Shown: positions 26,840 through 35,486 of the stretch, in pieces
Layout of the letters: each line of letters opens with the position of its first letter
How positions within the stretch are numbered: the stretch's first letter is position 1
NCBI GenBank assembly: GCA_002753335.1
Contig: PEAD01000018.1
Span: forward strand, 1 to 61,377
Origin: Nitrospirae bacterium MYbin3
Lineage (GTDB): Bacteria > Nitrospirota > Thermodesulfovibrionia > Thermodesulfovibrionales > Dissulfurispiraceae
Length of the DNA stretch: 61,377 bases
Direction of reading: 5' to 3'
The notes under the pieces: generated by a model
The model's input: the letters and a program-made list of their open reading frames with translations, nothing else
Told to the model about the DNA's origin: nothing
Databases searched by the model: none
Translations under genes and position numbers: made by a program

Positions 26840-26869
26840 CCTGATGAAGGGCTGTTTATATATGACATG
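26823..26869. repeat. hairpin overlapping the 3' end of the pentahaem gene
   Basis: The perfect 11-bp arms CATGTCATATA (26823-26833) and TATATGACATG (26859-26869) extend inward through AGCC/GGGCT. The left arm includes the codons for the last CXXCH and the stop. There is no T-tract, so it is more likely a 3' stability hairpin than a classical terminator. Confidence 0.6.
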
Positions 26870-26989
26870 CTTGCAGTAAACTAAATTCAGTATCATTCTC
26901 CAACCGGCAACAATAATTCAATAATAATACTGTTTATATTTTTTCAACAACTCTGAACTGCTCTTAGGATTATAAGAAGAAAACTACTG

Positions 26990-28735
26990 CTAGACGGTCT
27001 TGTTTAGTGTTTTTCCGATGGTATTGTTCTGAGAAAACAGGTTTTGAGCGTCAAAAATAGAGCTTACTGAATTATGCAGCGCAGCAAAGGTTGCTTGTCT
27101 AACTTTTACTTTATTCATCAGCAATATCTGCTCTTTCTTGGATTGTGCCATTATCTCTTCGGCCTCATCGCGTTTCTCGGGAAGCAACGAGGTTATATGA
27201 TTATCAAGCTTGCGGTAAAGCGATAGTCCCATCTGAGTGGCAATATTGGAAACCCCGATAGAATCCTCCATAATGGAGTTTTTCAATTTCGTTTCGTCAA
27301 TAGTCATTTTGCCCTTGACATCAAAATTTATTCCGATATATGAGAGCGATTGCAGTCCGCTGCTCGTAACGGTCTTTTGATCTTTGATACCTTTTATAGC
27401 CTGTTCTATCTCTTCTAGTACAGCATCTCCTTTTAGTGCTCCTTCTGATTCATCACCTTCGCCAAGAGTTTTTATATAACTTATTGTGCTGTTGTAAGAA
27501 GAGGCAAACATTTTTAGGTTGCCTACCAGCATCATATTTGATACCGAAAGATCCAGCGTGGTAGGGCTGCTTGAATAAAATGGATCTCCCTTTATTAAGT
27601 TTAGGGTAACACCGCTGATTAAGTCAGAAATATTATTATTGGATCTCGTGTATTCTATGCCATCAACCTTAAGTGTTGAATTGATTGCTGCAGTAGATTG
27701 GCTCATGTTTGTAATTCCGCCAGTAGCATTAAAAGCAAGTGCAGAGAGCCCTGAGTTAGCAGACTCTATTCCAGCTTCGCTATAAGTACCGTCATTATTG
27801 ACATCTGCCTTGACTATAATTTTATTATCCGCACCTGTTGAGTTTGCGGTCAGCACGAGACTGTAGCCGGTGCCTAATACCGCATTGTCGCTTACGGCTG
27901 TGCTGCCTGCAGTAATAGACGTGTGATCTGCCGCACTAAAACCGAGCAGGCTTCCTGCTGTGGTTTCTGCATTTTCCCACAGGATATCAATAGTGTTAGA
28001 GTTAGTTGCATTATTTTTTATTGTAAATTTGTTTGTGGTGTCATCGTAACTGACTGTGTAGGTGTCATATCCGCCATTTGCGGATTCCAGAGCTGTCTTT
28101 ATAGCTTTTCCTAGTCCTGAGCTTGTGTAGGTGCCGGTAGCTATTGTTGCTGTTTTGGTGGTTCCTCCAAAATCAAACTTAATGGTATTGTTAGAGGCGT
28201 CAACAGTGAAGCCGCTGTTTTCTACAGTAGCGGTTACGCCTGCACTAGCGTTATTTATTGATTCTTTAATTCCGGTCAGAGTGTTATTGCTCGAATCAAC
28301 AGTTATTTCTTTAGCTGTACCGCTGCCTACCTGAATGTTAAGTTTCTGTGTTGCGTATGTGCCAAGGTCTGCTACAGCACTGCTCTGAGCTGCGTACACA
28401 CCCGAATTAATTGTCTGGGCTGTGGCTATATTACCCACTTGCACAGTATGGTTGCCGAAAGTGCTCCAGCCCGCAGCCGTAGCAGTAAGAAATGTCGAGT
28501 CCGATACCGTTGCGGATTTTAGCTCGGAGTTCATCTTTTTCAGTCTTTCTACCGTTGATTGAAAAATGGATAAATTGCCTAGAAGACCGCCATAAGATGT
28601 CATTTTAACCACAGCGTCGAGCTCTTTGCTTCTCAGTTTATTAAATTTAGCGATATCCCTTTGTATCAGGGCATCACTTGCCAGTTTGTTGGCTGTTGTT
28701 GTTCTTGCGTTAAGCAGACTAACTGTATTAATCAT
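26990..28735 (-). CDS. FliD-like flagellar cap / hook-associated protein 2
   Basis: The protein has 581 residues, with an N-terminal FliD_N region after a helical start (HTVQVGNIATAQTINSGVY) and a central Ser/Thr-rich insert with a flagellin-like YTVSYDDTTNKFTIKN motif. The FliD_C region spans about residues 365-565 (LKVDGIEYTRSNNNISDLISGVTL, KMTIDETKL). FliD caps the growing flagellum and folds flagellin. No other flagellar gene is nearby. It may be a displaced flagellar gene or a FliD-like adhesin tip. The ATG at 28735 has AAGAGG upstream and a TATAAT further up. Confidence 0.82.
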   Translation of the reverse strand: MINTVSLLNARTTTANKLASDALIQRDIAKFNKLRSKELDAVVKMTSYGGLLGNLSIFQSTVERLKKMNSELKSATVSDSTFLTATAAGWSTFGNHTVQVGNIATAQTINSGVYAAQSSAVADLGTYATQKLNIQVGSGTAKEITVDSSNNTLTGIKESINNASAGVTATVENSGFTVDASNNTIKFDFGGTTKTATIATGTYTSSGLGKAIKTALESANGGYDTYTVSYDDTTNKFTIKNNATNSNTIDILWENAETTAGSLLGFSAADHTSITAGSTAVSDNAVLGTGYSLVLTANSTGADNKIIVKADVNNDGTYSEAGIESANSGLSALAFNATGGITNMSQSTAAINSTLKVDGIEYTRSNNNISDLISGVTLNLIKGDPFYSSSPTTLDLSVSNMMLVGNLKMFASSYNSTISYIKTLGEGDESEGALKGDAVLEEIEQAIKGIKDQKTVTSSGLQSLSYIGINFDVKGKMTIDETKLKNSIMEDSIGVSNIATQMGLSLYRKLDNHITSLLPEKRDEAEEIMAQSKKEQILLMNKVKVRQATFAALHNSVSSIFDAQNLFSQNNTIGKTLNKTV

Positions 28736-28819
28736 AATTGCCTCTTGGTTTAATTATAGCACTATGAATCTCTTTTGTTTAGTTATCGTGAAAAAGAATG
28801 CTTGGTTTAGCCGTAATTA

Positions 28820-28849
28820 TTGAATAAATTCAGATAATTACATTATCAT
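28820..28849 (+). promoter_or_regulatory. promoter for rnhA-trhP, leaderless
   Basis: TTGAAT (28820-28825), an 18-bp spacer and TATCAT (28844-28849) end 6 nt before the rnhA ATG. No Shine-Dalgarno sequence is present. Confidence 0.45.
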
Positions 28850-28855
28850 AAATTT

Positions 28856-29311
28856 ATGAAAACAAAAGGTGTTCCATATGTGGAGATATTTGCAGACGGC
28901 GCATGTAGCGGAAACCCCGGCCCCGGTGGCTTTGGTGCGATATTGAGGTCAGGAGAAAAGGAGAAGGAAATTTCGGGTTTCGAGCCTATGACCACAAACA
29001 ACAGGATGGAATTGACCGCTATTATTATTGCACTAGAATCTCTTAAGATGCCTTGCAGGCTTATAGTAACTACAGATTCGAACTATGTGGTTAAGGGTAT
29101 GAACGAATGGATTAATGGCTGGATCAAGAACAACTGGAAAAATTCTCAGAAAAAAGAGGTGTTGAACAGGGATTTGTGGGAAAGGCTTATCAAGGCTGCA
29201 AGACCGCATGATGTATCATGGAAATGGATAAAGGGGCATAACGGACATGCTGAAAATGAAAGGTGCGACCGTCTTGCTACAGAAGAAATAACGAGGAATA
29301 GAAAAAAATGA
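28856..29311 (+). CDS. rnhA: ribonuclease HI
   Basis: RNase HI cuts the RNA strand of RNA-DNA hybrids. The protein is 151 residues with all catalytic acids: Asp in [14 protein letters not shown], Glu in [10 protein letters not shown], Asp in [11 protein letters not shown] and the C-terminal Asp in NERCDRLA. His in GHNGHAENE is also present. It overlaps the next gene by 4 bases. Confidence 0.96.
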   Translation: MKTKGVPYVEIFADGACSGNPGPGGFGAILRSGEKEKEISGFEPMTTNNRMELTAIIIALESLKMPCRLIVTTDSNYVVKGMNEWINGWIKNNWKNSQKKEVLNRDLWERLIKAARPHDVSWKWIKGHNGHAENERCDRLATEEITRNRKK

Positions 29312-30534
29312 AGCGCCCCGAACTGCTTGCGCCTGCCGGTGATTTTGAAAAACTTAAGACAGCCATACATTACGGCGCAGATGCGGTCTATATGGGGGAT
29401 TCTAAGTTTAGTCTCAGGGGCAAGGCCGGAAATTTCTGCGGCACTGAATTGAAAAATGCTGTGGATTATGCCCGTGCAAAGGGTGTGAAGGCATATGTTA
29501 CGGTCAATATCTTTCCTCACAATATCGATCTGCCGGCGATAGCTGAGCAAATAAGCCTGCTTAAAACAGCCAAGCCTGATGGTGTTATAGTTTCTGATCC
29601 GGGTGTGTTTTCTATGTTCAGGGAAAATGCGCAGGAGATTCCTGCGCACGTCAGCACTCAGGCTAATATTACGAATGCTGCATCAGCTCGCTTTTGGGAA
29701 GGGCTTGGTGCTAAAAGGCTGATATTAGCGAGGGAGCTGTCTTTAGATGAGATAAGACAGATACGCGATAGTGTTTCGGTTGAGCTTGAGGTTTTTGTTC
29801 ATGGCTCTATGTGCATCTCATATGCAGGAAGATGTTACATCAGCAGTTTTCTGAATTCGCGCAGTGCAAACAGGGGCGAATGCACCAACTCATGCCGATG
29901 GAGTTATACGCTTATGGAGGAAAAGAGGCCTGGTGAACATTTCCCTGTTTTTGAAGATGAGAGAGGGACTTATATAATGAGCTCCAAGGACCTGTGCATG
30001 ATAAACCACCTGCCTTTGCTTGTTGATGCCGGTATAGACAGCTTTAAGATAGAGGGCAGAATGAAGGGGATAAATTATGTCGCAGGTGTTGTTAAGACTT
30101 ATCGTGAAGCCATAGATTCTATGCAGTTAGGCATGTCTGATGCAGATAAGGAGCGTTGGGGCAGGGAGCTCTCGATGTTCAGCAGCAGAGGATACACAAC
30201 AGGCATGTTTTTTGGGAGACAGCCTGATGCTGACTACAACTTTGACGGAGAGGGCTATCGCATGAGCCATGAGCTTGTTGGGGTTGTTGTTGAGGTTAAA
30301 GATGGAATTGCAAAAATAGGGCTGCGGAACAGGCTTGACGCAGGCGATGACGTTGAGTTTCTTTCTTCTGGCATAGAGAATACTGTATTTAAAGTTGAGG
30401 GAATGAAGGATTCTGAAGGGGCCGAGACTATATCTGCAAGAAATGAAGGTGTGGTTTTTATTTCTGTGCCTGCTGGGGTAAGGGCCAACGACCTGATACG
30501 CAGGGCTAAGTCTGCAGCTTCTTTCTTAGCGTAA
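29308..30534 (+). CDS. peptidase U32 family protein, TrhP/YegQ-like
   Basis: The 408-residue protein carries the U32 signature from [21 protein letters not shown] onwards, the [21 protein letters not shown] segment and iron-sulfur-type cysteines ([16 protein letters not shown]). In enterobacteria YegQ/TrhP hydroxylates uridine 34 of certain tRNAs using prephenate. The length and lack of a second collagenase-like domain fit TrhP better than RlhA. Its 3' end overlaps the convergent sigma-54 activator gene by 29 bases, leaving no room for a terminator between them. Confidence 0.85.
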   Translation: MKRPELLAPAGDFEKLKTAIHYGADAVYMGDSKFSLRGKAGNFCGTELKNAVDYARAKGVKAYVTVNIFPHNIDLPAIAEQISLLKTAKPDGVIVSDPGVFSMFRENAQEIPAHVSTQANITNAASARFWEGLGAKRLILARELSLDEIRQIRDSVSVELEVFVHGSMCISYAGRCYISSFLNSRSANRGECTNSCRWSYTLMEEKRPGEHFPVFEDERGTYIMSSKDLCMINHLPLLVDAGIDSFKIEGRMKGINYVAGVVKTYREAIDSMQLGMSDADKERWGRELSMFSSRGYTTGMFFGRQPDADYNFDGEGYRMSHELVGVVVEVKDGIAKIGLRNRLDAGDDVEFLSSGIENTVFKVEGMKDSEGAETISARNEGVVFISVPAGVRANDLIRRAKSAASFLA

Positions 30535-31846
30535 GCCGGTTTATTCCGAGTAGCCTAGCGGCTTCTGACTGGTTTTCATGTGTGTGGGTGAGGATATATT
30601 GAAGTGCTGCTTGGTCTATTTCCCTAACTAATCCGTCATAAATATTCTTTTCTTTTTTTTCAAGGGCATTTTTTATATAGGGAACTACCGCCGACGCTAT
30701 TGTTTCTGAGTGTGCTTGTTCTTGATACGGATGTGCATCAAGGCCTTTCAGATCGAATGTTGTTAGATAGTGCGATTTTGAGAGTGCTATGGCCGAACGA
30801 AGGGTGTTTTCGAGCTCTCTTATATTGCCCGGCCAGTCATAGGAGGTAAGTTTTTTTAGAAAAGCTTTGCTTATCCCTTTTATCTGCCTTTGGGCAGTAT
30901 GTCTGTAGCGGTCTAAAAAGAAGTGTATCAAAGGCATAAGGTCTTTTTTTCTTTCTTTTAAAGGAGGAATATCGATAGTGGTAACCCTGATTCTATGATA
31001 GAGGTCCTCTCTGAATTTGCCCTCTCTCACCATTGATGATAGATTCCGATTTGTGGCAGATATTACTCTTACATCAACCTGCACCTCCTTAGTGCTTCCT
31101 ATTGGATAGAAGGTTTGTGTTTGTAAAAAACGGAGCAGCTTTCCTTGCAGCGAAAGCGGGAGTTCACCCACCTCGTCAAAGAATACGCATCCGCCGTCAG
31201 CTATCTTAAGCATGCCTTCCTTTGCTGCTGCCGCGCCGGTAAAGGAGCCTTTCTCGAAGCCGAAAAGTTCAGATTCAAGAAGTGTTTCGGGCACAGCCGC
31301 GCAGTTTATGACCACAAAAGGTTTTCCAAATCGCGATGATAGCTGGGCTATTGCTTCGGCTATAAGCTCTTTTCCTGTGCCTGTCCCGCCCGTAACAAGG
31401 ACAGGCACTTCGACCTGCGACAGGCGTGCCAGTTTTTTGCAGACATCCATTATGATAGGAGAGTTTCCGACTATCGCACAGGTCGGTGCAGGAAAGGGAT
31501 TTGTCATATCCAAGGTTTCTTTCATCTCGTGTCCGAATGAAATGAGCTCATCCAAAAGTTTTAGTAGGGCGTCTTTTTTCAGTGGTCTGTGAATTACCTC
31601 ATATGCCCCATAGGAAGCCGCTTCCATTACAGGTTCTGTGTATCTCTGTTTGGTTACAGCAACCAAAATGTTGTTGTCGCTAATAGATTTAATTCCTCCG
31701 CTTTTCATAGAATCAAGATCAAAGAGAACTATCGACATTGCAGGCGCTTTTGTCGCCTCTGCAATCTTGAATCCTTTGGGCAGCAGCTCACGAAGCTCTT
31801 TCTTCAGGGACGGATCCTTAGAGTATAGCAGTATCTTTTCGGTCAT
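30506..31846 (-). CDS. sigma-54-dependent activator (NtrC family) with degraded receiver
   Basis: It has about 446 residues: an N-terminal receiver-like domain (1-110), an AAA+ domain (about 125-355) and a C-terminal Fis-type helix-turn-helix ([20 protein letters not shown]). Walker A is GGTGTGKELIAEAI and Walker B is GGCVFFDEVGELP. The sigma-54 contact loop is GSFTGA instead of the usual GAFTGA, a known functional variant. The receiver keeps the central Asp (LFDLDSM) but has only one N-terminal acid (YSKDPS), and the usual Lys-Pro is Arg-Pro (IHRPLKK), so phosphorylation control may be lost. I start at the ATG at 31846, because the earlier in-frame ATG at 31864 overlaps a perfect -10. Confidence 0.9.
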   Translation of the reverse strand: MTEKILLYSKDPSLKKELRELLPKGFKIAEATKAPAMSIVLFDLDSMKSGGIKSISDNNILVAVTKQRYTEPVMEAASYGAYEVIHRPLKKDALLKLLDELISFGHEMKETLDMTNPFPAPTCAIVGNSPIIMDVCKKLARLSQVEVPVLVTGGTGTGKELIAEAIAQLSSRFGKPFVVINCAAVPETLLESELFGFEKGSFTGAAAAKEGMLKIADGGCVFFDEVGELPLSLQGKLLRFLQTQTFYPIGSTKEVQVDVRVISATNRNLSSMVREGKFREDLYHRIRVTTIDIPPLKERKKDLMPLIHFFLDRYRHTAQRQIKGISKAFLKKLTSYDWPGNIRELENTLRSAIALSKSHYLTTFDLKGLDAHPYQEQAHSETIASAVVPYIKNALEKKEKNIYDGLVREIDQAALQYILTHTHENQSEAARLLGINRLTLRKKLQT

Positions 31847-31855
31847 TGCATAAAT

Positions 31856-31884
31856 ATTATACATATTGACTAAATAATAATCAA
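31856..31884 (-). promoter_or_regulatory. promoter for the sigma-54 activator gene
   Basis: On the minus strand, TTGATT (31879-31884), a 17-bp spacer and an extended -10 TG-TATAAT (core 31856-31861) end 9 nt before the ATG at 31846, giving a nearly leaderless transcript. Confidence 0.6.
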
Positions 31885-31890
31885 TAACCC

Positions 31891-31922
31891 TGCTGTTTTA
31901 GGTGTGTTTATGCCGTTTTAGG
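31891..31922 (+). promoter_or_regulatory. tandem 12-bp direct repeats, candidate activator sites
   Basis: TGCTGTTTTAGG (31891-31902) and TGCCGTTTTAGG (31911-31922) are exactly 20 bp apart, about two helical turns, and lie between the activator promoter and the candidate sigma-54 promoter. They could bind the divergent activator, but sites this close to -24 would be unusual for an enhancer and may instead mediate repression. Confidence 0.45.
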
Positions 31923-31924
31923 GC

Positions 31925-31940
31925 TGGCATGCATCTTGAT
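31925..31940 (+). promoter_or_regulatory. weak candidate sigma-54 promoter
   Basis: TGGCATG-CATC-TTGAT matches the -24 box well and has correct spacing, but the -12 dinucleotide is GA instead of GC. It would drive the 107-residue gene at 31983. Confidence 0.35.
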
Positions 31941-31982
31941 ATACACAAGATAGACCGCGCAAAAAATTAAGGAGAAACTAAA

Positions 31983-32306
31983 ATGGACGATGGAATAAAA
32001 ATTTACGGAATGTGCCTTGGCAGGCTTAAACACCAGATAAATATAGCAAAGGCAAAAGAGAACCACCCAAGCCCCGAGAATATTTTGCTGGAGTCCTACA
32101 ATACTGGAGATATGGAAGATATTATAGACATACTCGAACTGTATGATATAGAGGAAAGAAATTTTGATGGCCTAAGCACCAAGCTTGACGAACTTTCTTT
32201 TACCGTTTCTACTCTGCTATGTGAAAGGCTTTTTTTCGACTACACCGCACAGGGCGAACTCGGACTGCACCTTGATCTAAGCCTGAAACCGGTTGTCAGT
32301 ACATAG
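31983..32306 (+). CDS. conserved-looking small protein of unknown function
   Basis: I do not recognise this 107-residue, mildly acidic, soluble protein (MDDGIKIYGMCLGRLKHQI). It looks mostly helical, with short motifs such as MEDIIDILELYDIEERN and no transmembrane segment. AAGGAG precedes the ATG. It is transcribed away from the sigma-54 activator through a shared regulatory region with direct repeats, so it is a likely target of that activator. The SpeE-like gene follows 68 bases later. Confidence 0.65.
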   Translation: MDDGIKIYGMCLGRLKHQINIAKAKENHPSPENILLESYNTGDMEDIIDILELYDIEERNFDGLSTKLDELSFTVSTLLCERLFFDYTAQGELGLHLDLSLKPVVST

Positions 32307-32374
32307 CGTATTACCCTGCTTAATTTAGTCAGCTGACTGAAAAAAAAGCCTCGAATCCTGTAACATATTCCGGT

Positions 32375-33268
32375 ATGAAGGTCAGCGGATTATTGTTTTT
32401 GGAAATAATTTTTTGTGTCGGGTTGCTGATAGCTCAATCCAAGACTGTTTCGGCAGAGGCTAAAGTCTTATACGAAGGCGACTCCATATACAACCATATC
32501 CGGATAGATCAAGACGGGGAAGAGCGGTGTATGCTTTTCGGCCGGTATAAGGATAAACGGCAGACCTGCATAAACATGTCTAATCCTGATGTTTCTATAT
32601 TCGAATACACAGGGATGATGTTTGTCGGTTTTCTTTTTCATCCCGACTCAAGGGATGTTGCACTTATAGGCCTTGGCGGAGGGTATGTCCCTTCTGTATT
32701 CAGCAGAAATCTTCCCTCGGTGAGGATAGATTCTATAGAGGTGGATCCACTTGTTTATAAGCTTGCGCAGAAATATTTTTCGCTGAAGGCCACCCCAATG
32801 CAGACTTTTACTGTGCTTGACGGGCGGCAGTACCTTAAGAAGACAGAAAGGAAATATGATCAAATCTGGGTGGATGCGTTTAATACTGATTACATTCCGG
32901 TGCACCTGACCACGAAGGAGTTTCTGCAGCTTGCAAAATCTAGGCTGACAAAAAACGGGATTGTGGTTCAGAACGTGCATAATGCAAACAAGCTATTTGA
33001 TGCTCAGGTTGCAACCTTTAGGGCTATATTTTCGAATGTTTTTGTTTTTAACGGGAAGAAGAGCAGAAACGCTATAATCGTGGCTTCGGATAATCCTCTT
33101 TATAAGCCGTCTAACTTTAAGCAGTCTCTAAAGAACAGGGTGAAGATAGGGGAAATAAATCTTAAAGACGAAGCATATAAGTACGATCCAACTCTTAAGA
33201 TAGCTAAAACCAGCGTGCTGACTGATGACTATAACCCGGCAAATTTTTTGCTCCATCAGGATCATTGA
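32375..33268 (+). CDS. exported spermidine-synthase-like methyltransferase-fold protein
   Basis: The protein has 297 residues, with an N-terminal signal or anchor helix (about 5-25) and a SpeE-like Rossmann domain. The motifs are ALIGLGGGYVPSVF (SAM-type glycine loop), IDSIEVDPLVYKLA (acidic ribose-binding position), FTVLDGRQYL and IWVDAFNTDYIPVHL. Cytosolic spermidine synthases have no export signal, so polyamine synthesis is doubtful. The next gene encodes only the membrane half of the 'fused MFS/spermidine synthase' family, so the two genes look like a split version of that fusion. Function of the family is unknown. Confidence 0.75.
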   Translation: MKVSGLLFLEIIFCVGLLIAQSKTVSAEAKVLYEGDSIYNHIRIDQDGEERCMLFGRYKDKRQTCINMSNPDVSIFEYTGMMFVGFLFHPDSRDVALIGLGGGYVPSVFSRNLPSVRIDSIEVDPLVYKLAQKYFSLKATPMQTFTVLDGRQYLKKTERKYDQIWVDAFNTDYIPVHLTTKEFLQLAKSRLTKNGIVVQNVHNANKLFDAQVATFRAIFSNVFVFNGKKSRNAIIVASDNPLYKPSNFKQSLKNRVKIGEINLKDEAYKYDPTLKIAKTSVLTDDYNPANFLLHQDH

Positions 33269-33296
33269 TGCCGGAATAAAGTTCAGGAGATACATA

Positions 33297-33908
33297 ATGA
33301 TACGTCTATATACCGTTCTTATAGTTCTGCTTCTGGTCTTTGGCGCAGCGATCATGAGCCTAGAGATTTTATCGTCAAACCTGATGTCGCCCTATTTTGG
33401 AGGATCCGTCTATATATGGGGCAGCATAATCAGTTCTTTTATGATCCATCTTTCGATAGGGTATGTGCTGGGCGGCTATCTATGCAAGAGGCTGGCTAAA
33501 CTGTACCCATTGATGGCTCTGCTTGCAATAGCCTCTTTGTGGGTGATGGGAATACCGAATATTCATCCTGCTGTTGGAGAGTTTCTATCAGACAAGATTA
33601 TGGATGTACGCTACGGCTCCCTTGCTGCGATGAACGTTATATTTTTTATCCCTATAACGATTATGGCTATGGTCTCCCCTTATGTCATAGGCATTCTTTC
33701 TATTCATAAGAAGGCATCTGGATTGAGTGCCGGAGTGGTATTGTTTATTTCTACCCTCGGCTCTTTTTTAGGAACAAACGCAACAGCGTTTTATATGATA
33801 AATATTTTTTCTGTCTCAACGATCGTAAGAGGCATCGGTGCGTGCTGTTTTGCGGCCTCGGTTATACCTTTGTTTATGAGGATCGACAGGAAGCTCAAGA
33901 ATGTCTGA
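33297..33908 (+). CDS. membrane domain of a split MFS/spermidine-synthase-like system
   Basis: This 203-residue integral membrane protein has about six helices. It shows the N-terminal signature of fused MFS/spermidine synthases: GAAIMSLEILSSNLMSPYFGGSVYIWGSIISSFM. It stops where the synthase domain would begin in fused proteins. The start is the ATG at 33297 with CAGGAG upstream, 28 bases after the SpeE-like gene stop. The two products probably form one membrane complex. Confidence 0.75.
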   Translation: MIRLYTVLIVLLLVFGAAIMSLEILSSNLMSPYFGGSVYIWGSIISSFMIHLSIGYVLGGYLCKRLAKLYPLMALLAIASLWVMGIPNIHPAVGEFLSDKIMDVRYGSLAAMNVIFFIPITIMAMVSPYVIGILSIHKKASGLSAGVVLFISTLGSFLGTNATAFYMINIFSVSTIVRGIGACCFAASVIPLFMRIDRKLKNV

Positions 33909-33914
33909 TTCTTT

Positions 33915-33944
33915 TTGACGCCTTTTAAATCCCCGTGTTAAATT
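33915..33944 (+). promoter_or_regulatory. promoter for the ydjM-like/queE/chaN-like genes
   Basis: TTGACG (33915-33920), an 18-bp spacer and extended -10 TG-TAAATT (core 33939-33944) end 7 nt before the ATG at 33952. No Shine-Dalgarno sequence is visible. Confidence 0.5.
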
Positions 33945-33951
33945 AATAGCT

Positions 33952-34848
33952 ATGGATCCGGTAACGCACGCGCTTTCAGGGGCGGTTATATACCAACTTG
34001 GCTTTAAGCGCAGGCTTGCTTTGCTTGTCCTGGTTTTGTCTGCGGTTATTCCTGATATTGATTATGTCACAAGGGCTTTGGGTCTTGAGGCTTTTTTGAA
34101 ATATCACAGGGGCATAACCCACGGCGTGCTTGCCCTTGTTTTGTATCCCATTTTTGTAGGTTTATTTTTTCGTAATAAGGGCGGTTTTTTATATTTCTAT
34201 GCGCTCGGATTTCTGGGCTACGGCAGCCATTTGCTTTTCGATCTTTCGAACCAATACGGAACAATGATACTGTCTCCGCTTGACTGGAACAGGTATTCTG
34301 CAGACCTTATGTTCATAATAGACCCTTATGTAACCTTAGGTTTTCTGTTTGCGGTAATACTATGCAGGCATAATAAAAAGAGGGCGGTCTTTATAGCTGC
34401 CTGCACCGTCATACTTCTGTGCTGGTATGCCGGAGGCAGGTACTACATGCAGGGGCAGGCCAAACAGTTCCTGAAATCCAAAATTGATGCCAATATTTAC
34501 AGGGTTTATCCACTTCCTAACGGGGTGCTCAGGTGGTGGTTTACGGTAAGACATGGCGACGAGATAACCACAGGAAGCGTAGATCTTTTTATGAAGAAGA
34601 TTTTTGTCTATGAAAAATACAAGCTGAATGAAAATGATCCTGCAATAGCAGCATCAAAAAATGATCCCAATGTAAAGACCTTTCTTGAATTCGCGCATTC
34701 CCCCTATGCCGAGGTAATTAGGGATGAGCAGGGCTCGACGGTGAAGTGGAAAGATCTCTCTTATTCTTTCCTACCCGGAGAAAAGTTCACCACAACAGTT
34801 GTTTCTGACAGGAACGGCAAGATCGTAAAATCCTATTTCAGGTTCTGA
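33952..34848 (+). CDS. YdjM/DUF457-family membrane-bound metal-dependent hydrolase
   Basis: The protein has 298 residues. The N-terminus MDPVTHALSGAVIYQLG and the motifs SAVIPDIDYVTRALG and KYHRGITHGVLAL are the conserved His/Asp metal site of this family. Several transmembrane helices span residues 1-170, followed by a soluble C-terminal domain of about 110 residues. Members are annotated as hydrolases but no substrate is established. queE follows 2 bases later. Confidence 0.85.
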   Translation: MDPVTHALSGAVIYQLGFKRRLALLVLVLSAVIPDIDYVTRALGLEAFLKYHRGITHGVLALVLYPIFVGLFFRNKGGFLYFYALGFLGYGSHLLFDLSNQYGTMILSPLDWNRYSADLMFIIDPYVTLGFLFAVILCRHNKKRAVFIAACTVILLCWYAGGRYYMQGQAKQFLKSKIDANIYRVYPLPNGVLRWWFTVRHGDEITTGSVDLFMKKIFVYEKYKLNENDPAIAASKNDPNVKTFLEFAHSPYAEVIRDEQGSTVKWKDLSYSFLPGEKFTTTVVSDRNGKIVKSYFRF

Positions 34849-34850
34849 CC

Positions 34851-35486
34851 ATGCAGGTCTGCGAGATATTTTCAAGCATTCAAGGCGAGTCGTCTTTTGC
34901 AGGCATCCCCTTTGCTTTTGTTCGTCTTACCGGCTGCAATCTCCGCTGCATATATTGTGATACCAAGTATGCTTATGAAGAGGGCATTGATATGACGGAG
35001 GATAAGATTATTTATGCGGTGAATTCGTTTGGCTTGCGTCATGTTGAAATTACAGGGGGAGAACCTTTGCTGCAGAGAGGAGTCTTTAGCCTTGCAAGCC
35101 GCTTTATTGATGAGGGCTTTACCGTGCTTATCGAAACAAACGGCAGTGTCAGCATTAGTGATATTGACAGGAGAGCCATTGTGATAATGGACATAAAGAC
35201 TCCTTCGAGCGGCATGTTCGCAAAGATGGAGCTGATGAATCTCGAATATCTGAAACCTAATGATGAGCTTAAGATTGTAATTGCTGACAGGCATGATTAT
35301 GAGTGGTCGAGAGGGTTTATAAAGGATTACGGATTGTACGGCCGATGCAGGGTGCTTTTTTCTCCTGCCTTCGGAGTATTGAACCCGGCTGATTTAGCTA
35401 AATGGATGGTATCGGATAAGCTGCCTGTTCGCTTCAATCTCCAGATTCACAAATATGTTTTTGGCCCTGACCAAAGGGCTGTCTAA
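34851..35486 (+). CDS. queE: 7-carboxy-7-deazaguanine synthase
   Basis: QueE is a small radical SAM enzyme that contracts the pterin ring of CPH4 to make 7-carboxy-7-deazaguanine for queuosine. The protein has 211 residues and opens with the family signature EIFSSIQGESSFAGIPFAFV. The cluster motif CNLRCIYCDTKYAY and VEITGGEPLLQ are intact. No other queuosine genes are in the window. It lies in a tight run with the hydrolase before it and the ChaN-like gene directly after it. Confidence 0.94.
   Translation: MQVCEIFSSIQGESSFAGIPFAFVRLTGCNLRCIYCDTKYAYEEGIDMTEDKIIYAVNSFGLRHVEITGGEPLLQRGVFSLASRFIDEGFTVLIETNGSVSISDIDRRAIVIMDIKTPSSGMFAKMELMNLEYLKPNDELKIVIADRHDYEWSRGFIKDYGLYGRCRVLFSPAFGVLNPADLAKWMVSDKLPVRFNLQIHKYVFGPDQRAV

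Noticed and set aside
32318..32350. AGTCAGCTGACT palindrome followed by an A-run, as a terminator
   Set aside because: The palindrome has no loop and on the plus strand is followed by A, not T. It could be a binding site but there is no further support.
32375..33268. Annotation as spermidine synthase
   Set aside because: The protein carries an export or anchor segment, is followed by a membrane partner, and no polyamine genes are near. Only the fold is supported.
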